Positions 1 through 6,756 of a DNA stretch of 12,867 nucleotides are shown in pieces. A program made the position numbers and the translations under genes. The notes under the pieces were generated by a model. It was given only the letters and a program-made list of their open reading frames with translations. It did not search any database and was not told the DNA's origin. Source of the DNA: Thermoplasmatota archaeon (GTDB taxonomy: Archaea > Thermoplasmatota > Thermoplasmata > UBA10834); the NCBI GenBank assembly GCA_030836605.1, contig JAUPMC010000146.1:1-12867 (forward strand), written 5' to 3'. Positions within the stretch are counted from its first letter, which is position 1. Every line of letters starts with the position of its first letter.

Positions 1-264
1 ATGAAGACCGAGCGCCTGCACTTCAAGAGAGCGGGCATGCACGACGTGTACGTGTCCCAGGGGAAGGCCCCGGAGGCGCCCGTCATACCCGCCCCGCCGC
101 CGGCCGTGGAGCCGCTGCCACAGCCGGCACCGGCCCCCGCGAAGGCCGCGGAGCCGGAACCGGAACCCGAGCCCACGGAGGAGGAAGAGGACGAGCTGGA
201 GCCCACCGCGTCCATCCTCGTGTTCGGGGGACGGGCGAAGAAGAAAAAGAAGAAGAATCGCTGA
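1..264 (+). CDS. Small Pro/Glu-rich protein with lysine-rich tail, possibly 5'-truncated
   Basis: The 87 residues open with a short basic/aromatic segment (1-22). A Pro/Ala/Glu-rich low-complexity linker follows (about 24-68, including EPEPEPEP and a run of four Glu). A short hydrophobic patch (SILVFGG, 71-77) then leads into a terminal run of six lysines (80-85). No family is recognised. The ATG sits on the first base of the window, so the true start may lie upstream and this could be only the C-terminal part of a larger protein. A second in-frame ATG lies at 37. The Pro/Glu linker and charged tail look disordered and could tether a domain or bind nucleic acid, but that is inference. The reading frame is credible because GC-rich third positions follow it, as in the neighbouring genes. 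It lies on the same strand as the ABC transporter, which starts after a 137-base gap with its own TATA-like box. Confidence 0.55.
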   Translation: MKTERLHFKRAGMHDVYVSQGKAPEAPVIPAPPPAVEPLPQPAPAPAKAAEPEPEPEPTEEEEDELEPTASILVFGGRAKKKKKKNR

Positions 265-312
265 GATCCGCCAAGCCAGCCTGCGTAACGTCACGTGACA
301 GGTCCTGAGAGG

Positions 313-319
313 TTTTATC
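313..319 (+). promoter_or_regulatory. Probable TATA box for the ABC transporter operon
   Basis: TTTTATC stands out in a GC-rich gap. Its centre is about 25 bases before the ATG at 340, the spacing expected for an archaeal leaderless transcript starting at or next to that ATG. The annotatable permease ORF, however, starts at 402 in another frame. Confidence 0.5.
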
Positions 320-401
320 TACACCCTCAGGGCATCCAGATGGCCATAGGGGGAGTGGCGGCACGGGGACACTCTCGTTCGCGGGGTACGCGCTGAGTTC
401 G

Positions 402-3230
402 ATGGTGCGCAACAGGCGCAGGACAATATACGCCGTCCTAGGCATCACCCTCGCCGTATCCCTCATCGCGGGGTCCCTGATAGCGGTCGACTCCGCGTCC
501 GTAGGCCTGATCAGGGAGCGCCTCGAGGACATCCCGGTCGACTACTACGGGCAGAGCTACGTGTACCTCCAGGATGTGGACACCGAGCGGTATGATGGAG
601 TGACCGACAACCTTCTAGAGGTCGCGGGGGTCGAGCAGGCGTCGTGCGTCCTGAGCGTCGGCGGATGGGCCTTCTACAATGTGGAGGGCTCAAGATACTA
701 CAATGAGTATGATTGGTATCAGACGAGCTCAGTCATGCTCATCCCGGACGACCCGTCCGTCCTGATGGAGAGATACCAGATATACGGGGAGGCGCCCGCC
801 CCGGGCACGGTCGCCGTGCCGCACAACGTGGCCGCCTTCCTTGATATCGAGGCGGGCGACGAGATCATCTGCGGCTACGAATTCTACGAGTACAACTCCA
901 GCGACGGCACGAGCATCCTGAGGTACGCGAACATGTCGCTCGAGGTCTCCCAGGTCTGGAGCCAGGCCGAGGACGTCGAGGAGATGTGGCAGTGGTGGTA
1001 CTGGGGCGAGGAAGTCGTCGACGACATCACCTTCATAGAGAGCCGGAACCCGGTCGTCATGTACATCAGCGACTCGGACGTGATGACCGAGGCATTCCCC
1101 GAGGGGTCGTTCCCCGGGTTCACCGAGAGGTACACCGTCTGGATAGACAGGGACGATTACGTGCGCCTGACGAACATCGCGCTCACCATCGAGTCGCTCG
1201 AGACGCTGAACGGACGGCTCGAGCGCGCCGCCCGCGAGGTCGACGCCAGGTTCTACACCCCGCTGACCAGTGTGCTCTACGAGATGGGGGACGATATGAC
1301 CCAGAAGAAGCTCGTCTTCGTGGCCCTGTCCCTGCCGGTCATGGCCATGGGCATTTACCTGTCCCTTGTCGGCGTCGAGATGGGGATGACCGAGAGGAGG
1401 CGGGAGGTCGGCGTGCTCAAGTCCAGAGGCGCCAGCAACCGGCAGGTGTTCGCGTCCATGATATCGGAGTCGTTGCTACTGGGAGCGTTAGCCAGCCTGC
1501 TGGGCCTCGGCCTGGGCTTCGTCCTCAGCAGGTTCCTGGTCGTGGCTGTGTCCGGCATGTCCTCGACGGGGACGGCGGAACCGGACCTGGCCACGTTCTT
1601 CGTCTCGACGTGGACCGTCGTGGTCGTGGTCATATTCGGCGTCCTCCTGATGCTGCTGAGCTCATACGGGCCGATGAGGCGCGCGGCGAGGATGCCAGTG
1701 GCCGAGGCGCTCCACCATTATACGCCGAAGACGGTCAAGGTCGGGTACAAGGCGAGGTATGACATAGCCGCCTTGATCTTGTGCGGGCTGAGCGCCGCCA
1801 GCGTGTTCGGGCTCACTGACATGCTCTCCACGTGGAGATCGGCGTCCCTCATGACATACTTCGTCATCGCGGTCGTGGTCTCCGTGGGCTGGGCCCTGGT
1901 GCCCGCGGTGCCCTTCCTGCTCTCCGTGAGCGTCATAAGGCTCGTCACCAGGGGCTCCCGGAGGCTGTACACGCGCTTCTCATGGCTCGTCAAGTCTTGG
2001 ACCAAGGAGCTCCATTACATCGTCGAGAAGAACATCGCGAGGAACCCGAAGAGGGCCTCCAACGTGGGCATCATCGTGTCCCTCGCGGTCGCGTTCGGCC
2101 TGTTCGTGTCGGTGACGATGGAGTCGGAGCTGGCATACGCCGAGGACGTCGTGATGTACGAGGTCGGGGCGGACCTGAGGTACTGGGGCTATGCGCTGTA
2201 CGCCGAGGGTGGGCCGAGCGAGATCGATTTCTCGGCCATGGACTCCGTCGACACCGTCGAGGGCGTCGGGTCCGCGGCCATGTACCTCAACGTGTGGACG
2301 CAGGTGGATTACACATATGCCTCGGTGGCGCTGTTCGATTCAGAGGAGTTAACGGACGTGGTCGATGTCGGCTCTGGATGGTATGCGGGGGACGGTTCGG
2401 AGGACATCCGCGACCTCAAGGAGAACGGCACGGCCTTCATTAGCGAGGGCTTCGCTGACAACAACTACCTTGTCGTAGGCGACTCGCTCCGCGTCGAGAT
2501 GGAGCTCAACACCGGTGATGCCAACTTCTCGGGCGAGCGGACGGTGTTCTGGCTCGATGTCATAGGCCTGGTGAGCCAGCTGCCCGGCCTCAGCTGCGAC
2601 GTGTACGTGGACTTGGACACCCTGTCGTTCATAGACATGGGCTGGTACCCCGATTACTCCGTGGGCGTGGGCGTGTTCGTTGATGTGGAGGACGGCGCCG
2701 ACCACAGCGAGACGGCCGACCGCCTGAGGACCTTCTGCTACGCCGCGAACCTCGACGGGCAAGTGGAGGTCGCCCAGGAGCGCATCGATGAGGTCACAAG
2801 CACGCCGGAGTTCAAGAGCATTCGGGACTTCCTGTACCTGGAGTACGCCCTATCGCTGGTCATGCTCACATGCGGCGTCGGGCTCGTGCTCTTCGTCACC
2901 GTCTGGGACCGGCGGCAGGAGCTGGCGTGCATCATGGCCCGGGGCTCGTCCCCGGAGCAGATGAGGCGCATACTGATGGGGGAGTCGCTCTCCCTCATGG
3001 CCCTGGGGATGGTTGTGGGCGTCTCGGCAGGGGTTCTGTCGGCTATCCTGTACAACGCCCTCGTGTACGGCGTCAGCTCGTCCGAAGTGCCGCACCTGAC
3101 CGTGTTCTCCTGGGTCAGCTGGGCGGTGGTGCTGTCCGCGGTGGCCTCGTTCGTGATAGCGTCCTACCTGGCCACGTTCAACCTGGGCAAGCTGAAGCTC
3201 GCGGAGATACTGAGGATCAGAGGTGGTTGA
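402..3230 (+). CDS. ABC transporter permease, double FtsX/MacB type
   Basis: This 942-residue protein is the membrane subunit of a MacB/LolCDE-like type VII ABC system. Such systems move lipids, peptides or other substrates at the outer face of the membrane by mechanotransmission rather than through a classical channel. I predict ten membrane segments: about 9-29, 304-326, 357-383, 399-422, 454-471, 486-516, 555-574, 817-836, 863-890 and 906-926. This is two FtsX units in tandem. Each has an N-terminal helix, a large external domain (about 30-300 and 575-810) and a three-helix FtsX bundle. The bundles carry the cytoplasmic signatures RRREVGVLKSRGAS (near 332-345) and RRQELACIMARGSS. The external domain is rich in Tyr, Trp, Asp and Glu. 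The ATPase gene follows after one base. ATG 402 is the first start in this frame, but similar sequence (FAGYALSS) continues upstream without any start codon. The true N-terminus is therefore probably longer and interrupted by a one-base indel near 349-368. The substrate is unknown. Confidence 0.88.
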   Translation: MVRNRRRTIYAVLGITLAVSLIAGSLIAVDSASVGLIRERLEDIPVDYYGQSYVYLQDVDTERYDGVTDNLLEVAGVEQASCVLSVGGWAFYNVEGSRYYNEYDWYQTSSVMLIPDDPSVLMERYQIYGEAPAPGTVAVPHNVAAFLDIEAGDEIICGYEFYEYNSSDGTSILRYANMSLEVSQVWSQAEDVEEMWQWWYWGEEVVDDITFIESRNPVVMYISDSDVMTEAFPEGSFPGFTERYTVWIDRDDYVRLTNIALTIESLETLNGRLERAAREVDARFYTPLTSVLYEMGDDMTQKKLVFVALSLPVMAMGIYLSLVGVEMGMTERRREVGVLKSRGASNRQVFASMISESLLLGALASLLGLGLGFVLSRFLVVAVSGMSSTGTAEPDLATFFVSTWTVVVVVIFGVLLMLLSSYGPMRRAARMPVAEALHHYTPKTVKVGYKARYDIAALILCGLSAASVFGLTDMLSTWRSASLMTYFVIAVVVSVGWALVPAVPFLLSVSVIRLVTRGSRRLYTRFSWLVKSWTKELHYIVEKNIARNPKRASNVGIIVSLAVAFGLFVSVTMESELAYAEDVVMYEVGADLRYWGYALYAEGGPSEIDFSAMDSVDTVEGVGSAAMYLNVWTQVDYTYASVALFDSEELTDVVDVGSGWYAGDGSEDIRDLKENGTAFISEGFADNNYLVVGDSLRVEMELNTGDANFSGERTVFWLDVIGLVSQLPGLSCDVYVDLDTLSFIDMGWYPDYSVGVGVFVDVEDGADHSETADRLRTFCYAANLDGQVEVAQERIDEVTSTPEFKSIRDFLYLEYALSLVMLTCGVGLVLFVTVWDRRQELACIMARGSSPEQMRRILMGESLSLMALGMVVGVSAGVLSAILYNALVYGVSSSEVPHLTVFSWVSWAVVLSAVASFVIASYLATFNLGKLKLAEILRIRGG
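3220..3226 (+). promoter_or_regulatory. Ribosome binding site of the ABC ATPase
   Basis: GAGGTGG lies five bases before ATG 3232 and overlaps the last codons of the permease. It decides the start in favour of 3232 over the in-frame GTG at 3223, which lies inside the site. Confidence 0.7.
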
Positions 3231-3231
3231 G

Positions 3232-3969
3232 ATGGTCGACATCGTCGTGAAGGATCTGATAAAGGTGTACAAGACCGGCAAGTCCGAGGTAATAGCCCTC
3301 AGAGGCCTGGACTGCTCGATGAAGGGCGGCACGATCCACGCGGTCATGGGTCCGTCCGGGTGCGGCAAGACGACCCTGCTGAACATCATGGGGGGCCTGG
3401 ACCGCCCCACGGCCGGCTCTGTCATGATCGGGAGCGACAACATCGTGGACTTATCCGACGATGACCTCGTCAAGCACAGGCGCGAGAGGGTCGGGATAGT
3501 CTTCCAGTTCTTCAACCTCGTCCCGACGCTCACGGCCAGGGAGAACATCGAGCTCCCCATGCGCCTCGCGAAGAAGGACTCGAAGGAGATGAGCGCCCGC
3601 GCGGACGAGCTCCTGGCCCTCGTGGGCATGACCGAGCGCGCGAAGCACAAGCCGGACGAGCTCTCAGGCGGGGAGCAGCAGAGGATAGGCATCGCGACCG
3701 CGCTCGCGAACGACCCGTCCATAATACTCGCCGACGAGCCCACGGGCGAGCTCGACTCTGAGGCGGGCCATCAGGTCCTGATGCTCTTCAGGAGGCTCAG
3801 GGACGAGTTCGGGAAGACGGTCATCATAGTCACGCACGACCAGCGGATAGGCCAGATAGCGGACTCGGTGATGACGATAGTGGACGGCAGGATAACGGGC
3901 GAGACGTCGGGCGAGGCTTTCCACGAGAAGACGACCGACGCCGCTAGATCTCGATCTTCCCCTTCTTGA
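3232..3969 (+). CDS. ABC transporter ATP-binding protein, MacB/LolD type
   Basis: This 245-residue cytoplasmic ATPase powers the adjacent FtsX permease. All nucleotide-binding motifs are intact: Walker A GPSGCGKTT (40-48), Q-loop Gln92 in VFQFFNLVPTLTARENI, signature LSGGEQQR (144-151), Walker B IILADEP with Glu169, the D-loop around GELDS, and switch His202 in VIIVTHD. The Q-loop stretch and LADEPTGELDS are typical of the LolD/MacB/FtsE branch, which pairs with FtsX-fold permeases. The length fits a stand-alone member of that branch. The start at ATG 3232 is one base after the permease stop and has a good ribosome binding site, so translation is probably coupled. The last 26 bases overlap the 3' end of the convergent coiled-coil gene. 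The final 20 or so residues, after ITGET, look like an unconserved tail. Confidence 0.95.
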   Translation: MVDIVVKDLIKVYKTGKSEVIALRGLDCSMKGGTIHAVMGPSGCGKTTLLNIMGGLDRPTAGSVMIGSDNIVDLSDDDLVKHRRERVGIVFQFFNLVPTLTARENIELPMRLAKKDSKEMSARADELLALVGMTERAKHKPDELSGGEQQRIGIATALANDPSIILADEPTGELDSEAGHQVLMLFRRLRDEFGKTVIIVTHDQRIGQIADSVMTIVDGRITGETSGEAFHEKTTDAARSRSSPS

Positions 3970-4828
3970 GTAGGAGCTGGAGCGCCTCGTCGGCGGCCTT
4001 GTCCTTCTTGTCCTTGTCGTCCAGGATCTTGCGGGTCGCGAGGTTGACGTCCCTGACGGCGTTCCTCTCCTCCCTGATCTCGTCCCGCTTCTTGTTCCTG
4101 ATCTCGAGGACCTTCTCGCGGAGCTCCATCGCTTTCTGGTGGACGGCGTCCGCCTCCTCCTTGAGCTTCAGGAACTCCTCGTGCTTCTTGTTCGCGGTCG
4201 CGGCCAGAGTGCCTATCTCCTTCGCGTTGGCCTGGGCCTCCTCGTGGTACTTGTGCTGCTCCTCCGAGAGCCGCACGACCTCCGCGTGCTCCTTGTCCGC
4301 GAGTTTGAAGAGCGTGTCTATGCTGCCGTCGACGTCCTTGACCTCCTTCTGTATCTTCTCCTGCTCCGCGAGGATACCTTTGTACCTCTGGAGGTCGGCG
4401 GCGCGGGCCTTGATCTTCTCGAGGAGCTCCCTCTCCTCGGTCAGCTTGAGCGCCTGGGTCTGCTGTTCGAGTTCCATCCTCCTGATGTCCACCTCTACGA
4501 CCCTGATCTCGGCCTTGAGGTCGCCCATGGGGCTCCCCTTGAGCTTCCTCTTGAACTCTATGAGCTCCTTGGCCTTGGCCTGGAGCTCGTTCCTCTTGGC
4601 TTTGTGGACCCTCATCTCAGCGACGGCCGCGTCCCTCTTGTCCCGGGCCTCGTTCATCGGGCCCTGCAGCTCCTTCCTCTTGTCGTGGAGCGAGTCCCTC
4701 TCGGACCTGGCGATCGCTGCGAGCTCGTTGATCTCGTCGCGCTTGTTCAGGAACGCCCTGAACTTCAGCTCTGCGCTGTCGATCTCGCTGATCTTCTTCT
4801 TCCCCTGAGCCGCTCTCTTGGTCTTCAT
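3944..4828 (-). CDS. Archaeal coiled-coil protein (COG1340-like)
   Basis: This 294-residue soluble protein is almost entirely alpha-helical and charged. It has no signal peptide or membrane segment. From about residue 15 to 280 it is dominated by Lys, Arg and Glu with Leu/Ile/Ala heptads. Repeated blocks of the type KRDEINEL, KRKELQ and KRNELQAKAKEL match what I recall of COG1340, uncharacterised archaeal coiled-coil proteins of about this length. A short break at GSPMGDLKAE (near 97-106) may be a hinge between two coiled-coil arms. The function of that family is not established; a structural or chromosome-associated role is only a guess. I chose ATG 4828 (MKTKRAAQGKKK). The longer frame to 4891 adds a non-helical, non-basic stretch that overlaps the promoter. 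No strong ribosome binding site is visible, which fits a short or absent leader. The gene is convergent with the ABC ATPase, overlapping by 26 bases, and divergent from the phosphorylase gene. Confidence 0.82.
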   Translation of the reverse strand: MKTKRAAQGKKKISEIDSAELKFRAFLNKRDEINELAAIARSERDSLHDKRKELQGPMNEARDKRDAAVAEMRVHKAKRNELQAKAKELIEFKRKLKGSPMGDLKAEIRVVEVDIRRMELEQQTQALKLTEERELLEKIKARAADLQRYKGILAEQEKIQKEVKDVDGSIDTLFKLADKEHAEVVRLSEEQHKYHEEAQANAKEIGTLAATANKKHEEFLKLKEEADAVHQKAMELREKVLEIRNKKRDEIREERNAVRDVNLATRKILDDKDKKDKAADEALQLLLKKGKIEI

Positions 4829-4875
4829 TCGGACCCGCCAGGCCAGATAATACGGCAGGGGATAATGGCACTGGG

Positions 4876-4881
4876 TTATAA
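4876..4881. promoter_or_regulatory. Palindromic TATA element between divergent genes
   Basis: TTATAA is its own reverse complement. It lies 48 bases before the coiled-coil ATG (4828) and about 82 bases before the phosphorylase start (4963). It could serve either strand. On the minus strand it predicts a start near 4852 and a leader of about 24 bases; on the plus strand, a start near 4904 and a leader of about 59 bases. Two other AT-rich stretches, ATAATAC near 4847 and GATAATG near 4861, could instead serve the minus-strand gene. Confidence 0.4.
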
Positions 4882-4962
4882 GGGTTGCCAATGTCCTCGG
4901 AAGGATTCATGTCCCTCCAGGGCATACATGGGTGACCGGCGCCGCCGGCACTGGTGGTCCGA

Positions 4963-5682
4963 GTGGAGTTCTACTCTCGAGGAAGGGGGATAATCAGGCC
5001 CGAAGCGACCGCGATCGACCTGCCGGTGGAGAAGGCCGTGATATGCTTCACGGAGGGCTTCTACCCGAGGTTGGTCAAGTGCCTGGGCCTTTCCGACGCC
5101 AGGCGGGCCCCGCACATCAGCGCCTGCCACAGGGGGAGGCTTGGGAAGGAGGTCGCGCTCTACAAGTCCGAGGTCGGGGCACCGGCAGTCGCGATGGCGA
5201 TGGAGGTCATGATAGCCTCGGGCGTGCGGAGGATACTGATGCTCGGCCTCGCTGGATCCCTGACACCGTCCTGCCCTGTCGGATCCGCCGTCATACCGAC
5301 ATGGGGGATCAGAGAGGAGGGCACATCGTACCACTATCTCAAGCCCGGCGTCTGTCCGAAGCCGTCCCCGGGTTTCGTCCGGGAGCTGAGGACCGCGCTC
5401 TCCGACATCGAGCCCCGGCTGGGCGGGGTATGGAGCACGGACGCCCCGTACAGGGAGACCGTCGGGAAAGTGGATGAGTACGCCAGGAGGGGCGTGTTGG
5501 CCGTGGACATGGAGACCACGGCCATGATGGCTGTCGCGACGCACAGGAAGGCGGAGTTCGCCGCGGTACTGACGATTTCAGATCTAGTGCACGGGCCAGA
5601 ATGGGACCCGGCGTTCGGGACGAAGAGGCTCAACCGGGCGCGCGACGCTGTCTGTGAGAGGGCAGCCCAAGTGGTGCTGTGA
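4963..5682 (+). CDS. Nucleoside phosphorylase family protein (uridine/purine type)
   Basis: This 239-residue enzyme belongs to the NP-I (PNP_UDP_1) family. Members cleave nucleosides with phosphate to give ribose-1-phosphate and a base, for salvage. Visible family features are VGAPAVAMAMEVMIASG (71-87), the core glycine motif GLAGSL (95-100), VGSAVIPTWGIREEGTSYHY (106-125), TDAPYRET (159-166), the ribose-binding VDMETTAM (181-188) and ISDL with Asp207. An Asp in this last position is the base-protonating residue of many purine nucleoside phosphorylases. The Gln/Arg insertion of E. coli uridine phosphorylase is not obvious, so the substrate stays open. The size fits the family. I chose GTG 4963 because GGTGGTC (4953-4959) resembles the ribosome binding site consensus just upstream; GTG 4954 would add three residues. 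A stop at 4933 in this frame and the absence of any nearby in-frame ATG rule out a longer form. The stop lies three bases from that of the convergent epimerase gene. Confidence 0.85.
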   Translation: MEFYSRGRGIIRPEATAIDLPVEKAVICFTEGFYPRLVKCLGLSDARRAPHISACHRGRLGKEVALYKSEVGAPAVAMAMEVMIASGVRRILMLGLAGSLTPSCPVGSAVIPTWGIREEGTSYHYLKPGVCPKPSPGFVRELRTALSDIEPRLGGVWSTDAPYRETVGKVDEYARRGVLAVDMETTAMMAVATHRKAEFAAVLTISDLVHGPEWDPAFGTKRLNRARDAVCERAAQVVL

Positions 5683-5685
5683 GCG

Positions 5686-6756
5686 TTACGGGTCCTGGTC
5701 GACGAACGGATCCGTAATCCCCAGGCCAGGCGTCTTGGGCGCGCGCAGCGTCCCGTCGATGAATTCGAGCCCGGACGAGGGGTCGCCTACGATGTTGAAG
5801 TGCGAGTCGAGGTCCGCGAACCTCACGTTCTCGGAGCTCAGCACGAAGTGAAGCCCGGCCGCTATCGAGAGCTGTATCTCGCCCATGCACCCGACCATCG
5901 TGCCTATCCCCGCCTCGGCTGCCAGCCGGTTGATCGTTATGGCGTCGTGGATGCCCGAGCTCTTCATGAGCTTGATGTTGATGAGGTCGACCACCTCGTC
6001 CCTGATGACCCGCCTCGCGTCCGCGACGTCCTTCACGCACTCGTCGGCCATGATCGGGACGGCGCTCCTCTCCTTGACCCTCTTGAGCCCGGCGTAGTCC
6101 TCGGCCTTGACCGGCTGCTCGACCACCGCGACATCCAGGGTCCTCATCGCCTCGCAGAAGGTGACGGCCTGCTCGACCGAATATCCCTGGTTCGCGTCCA
6201 CCCTGAGCTGCACCTTCGGCCCGACGGCGTCCCTCACGGCCGCGACGCGCCTGACGTCGTCCTCCAGGTCCAGGCCCACCTTTATCTTGAGCGCCCTGAA
6301 ACCCTCCTTGTAGTGCTTCAGCGCGCGCTTGACGGTCACATCCTTCGACTCGATGCCTATGGTCATGTCCGTGAGCACGGAGTCTCCCCGCGCCCCGCCC
6401 AGGAACTCGCGCAGTGGCTTCCCCGCACGCTTGCTGAGCAGGTCGTAGGCCGCGATGTCCACCGCTGCCTTCGCCGAGGTGTTCCCGGGGGCTATCGCGT
6501 CCAGCCTCCTGTGCAGCCCGGACAGGTCGGCCTCGTCCGTGCCGACGATCTTCTTGGGCACCTTCGCGAGGAACTCCTCGACGGTCCTCACGGTCTCGTG
6601 CGTCACGTCGCTGGGCGACGCGCACCCGACCCCGGACTCGTCCCCGGAGACTATCTTGACAGCGATGTTCTCCGCGACGTCGGCGCTGCCAGTGGCTATC
6701 CTGAAGCCGTACTTCCGCTGGTTGATGAACGTCCTGGTGAGCACTGACTCAATCAT
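5686..6756 (-). CDS. Enolase-superfamily enzyme, probable dipeptide epimerase
   Basis: This 356-residue protein is of the muconate-lactonising branch of the enolase superfamily, with an N-terminal capping domain (about 1-120) and a TIM barrel. The catalytic set is complete: the KxK pair Lys157/Lys159, metal ligands Asp187 (RVDANQG), Glu213 (VEQP) and Asp238 (MADE), and the opposing Lys262 (NIKLMKSSG). A DLD motif at 315-317 corresponds to the Asp-x-Asp that binds the dipeptide amino group in L-Ala-D/L-Glu epimerases. As I recall Bacillus subtilis YkfB, its residues are K160, K162, D191, E219, D244, K268, D321 and D323. The spacing here is almost identical, including 53 residues from the last Lys to DxD. 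This favours dipeptide epimerase over o-succinylbenzoate synthase or muconate cycloisomerase, although specificity can differ. I chose ATG 6756 because it forms an ATGA overlap with the DUF89 stop and has GAGAGGGG nine bases upstream (6766-6773). ATG 6765 directly abuts that site. The two genes are probably co-translated. Confidence 0.85.
   Translation of the reverse strand: MIESVLTRTFINQRKYGFRIATGSADVAENIAVKIVSGDESGVGCASPSDVTHETVRTVEEFLAKVPKKIVGTDEADLSGLHRRLDAIAPGNTSAKAAVDIAAYDLLSKRAGKPLREFLGGARGDSVLTDMTIGIESKDVTVKRALKHYKEGFRALKIKVGLDLEDDVRRVAAVRDAVGPKVQLRVDANQGYSVEQAVTFCEAMRTLDVAVVEQPVKAEDYAGLKRVKERSAVPIMADECVKDVADARRVIRDEVVDLINIKLMKSSGIHDAITINRLAAEAGIGTMVGCMGEIQLSIAAGLHFVLSSENVRFADLDSHFNIVGDPSSGLEFIDGTLRAPKTPGLGITDPFVDQDP

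Noticed and set aside
79..250. Repetitive Pro/Glu and Lys codons in the first gene as a possible DNA repeat
   Set aside because: The repetition is at the amino-acid level in a low-complexity linker. The bases do not form a regular tandem repeat or a CRISPR-like array.
2850..3743. Minus-strand open frame of 297 codons across the permease-ATPase junction
   Set aside because: It is antisense to Walker A, the Q-loop and the signature motif of the ATPase, and has no domain features of its own.
3966..4808. Plus-strand Ser/Leu-rich open frame opposite the coiled-coil gene
   Set aside because: Lys/Glu/Arg codons read backwards give Leu/Ser/Phe-rich frames. The minus-strand coiled-coil heptads are the real signal.
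4829..4891. N-terminal extension of the coiled-coil protein to ATG 4891
   Set aside because: The added 21 residues do not resemble the rest of the protein and cover the AT-rich promoter elements. ATG 4828 starts cleanly with basic MKTKRAAQGKKK.
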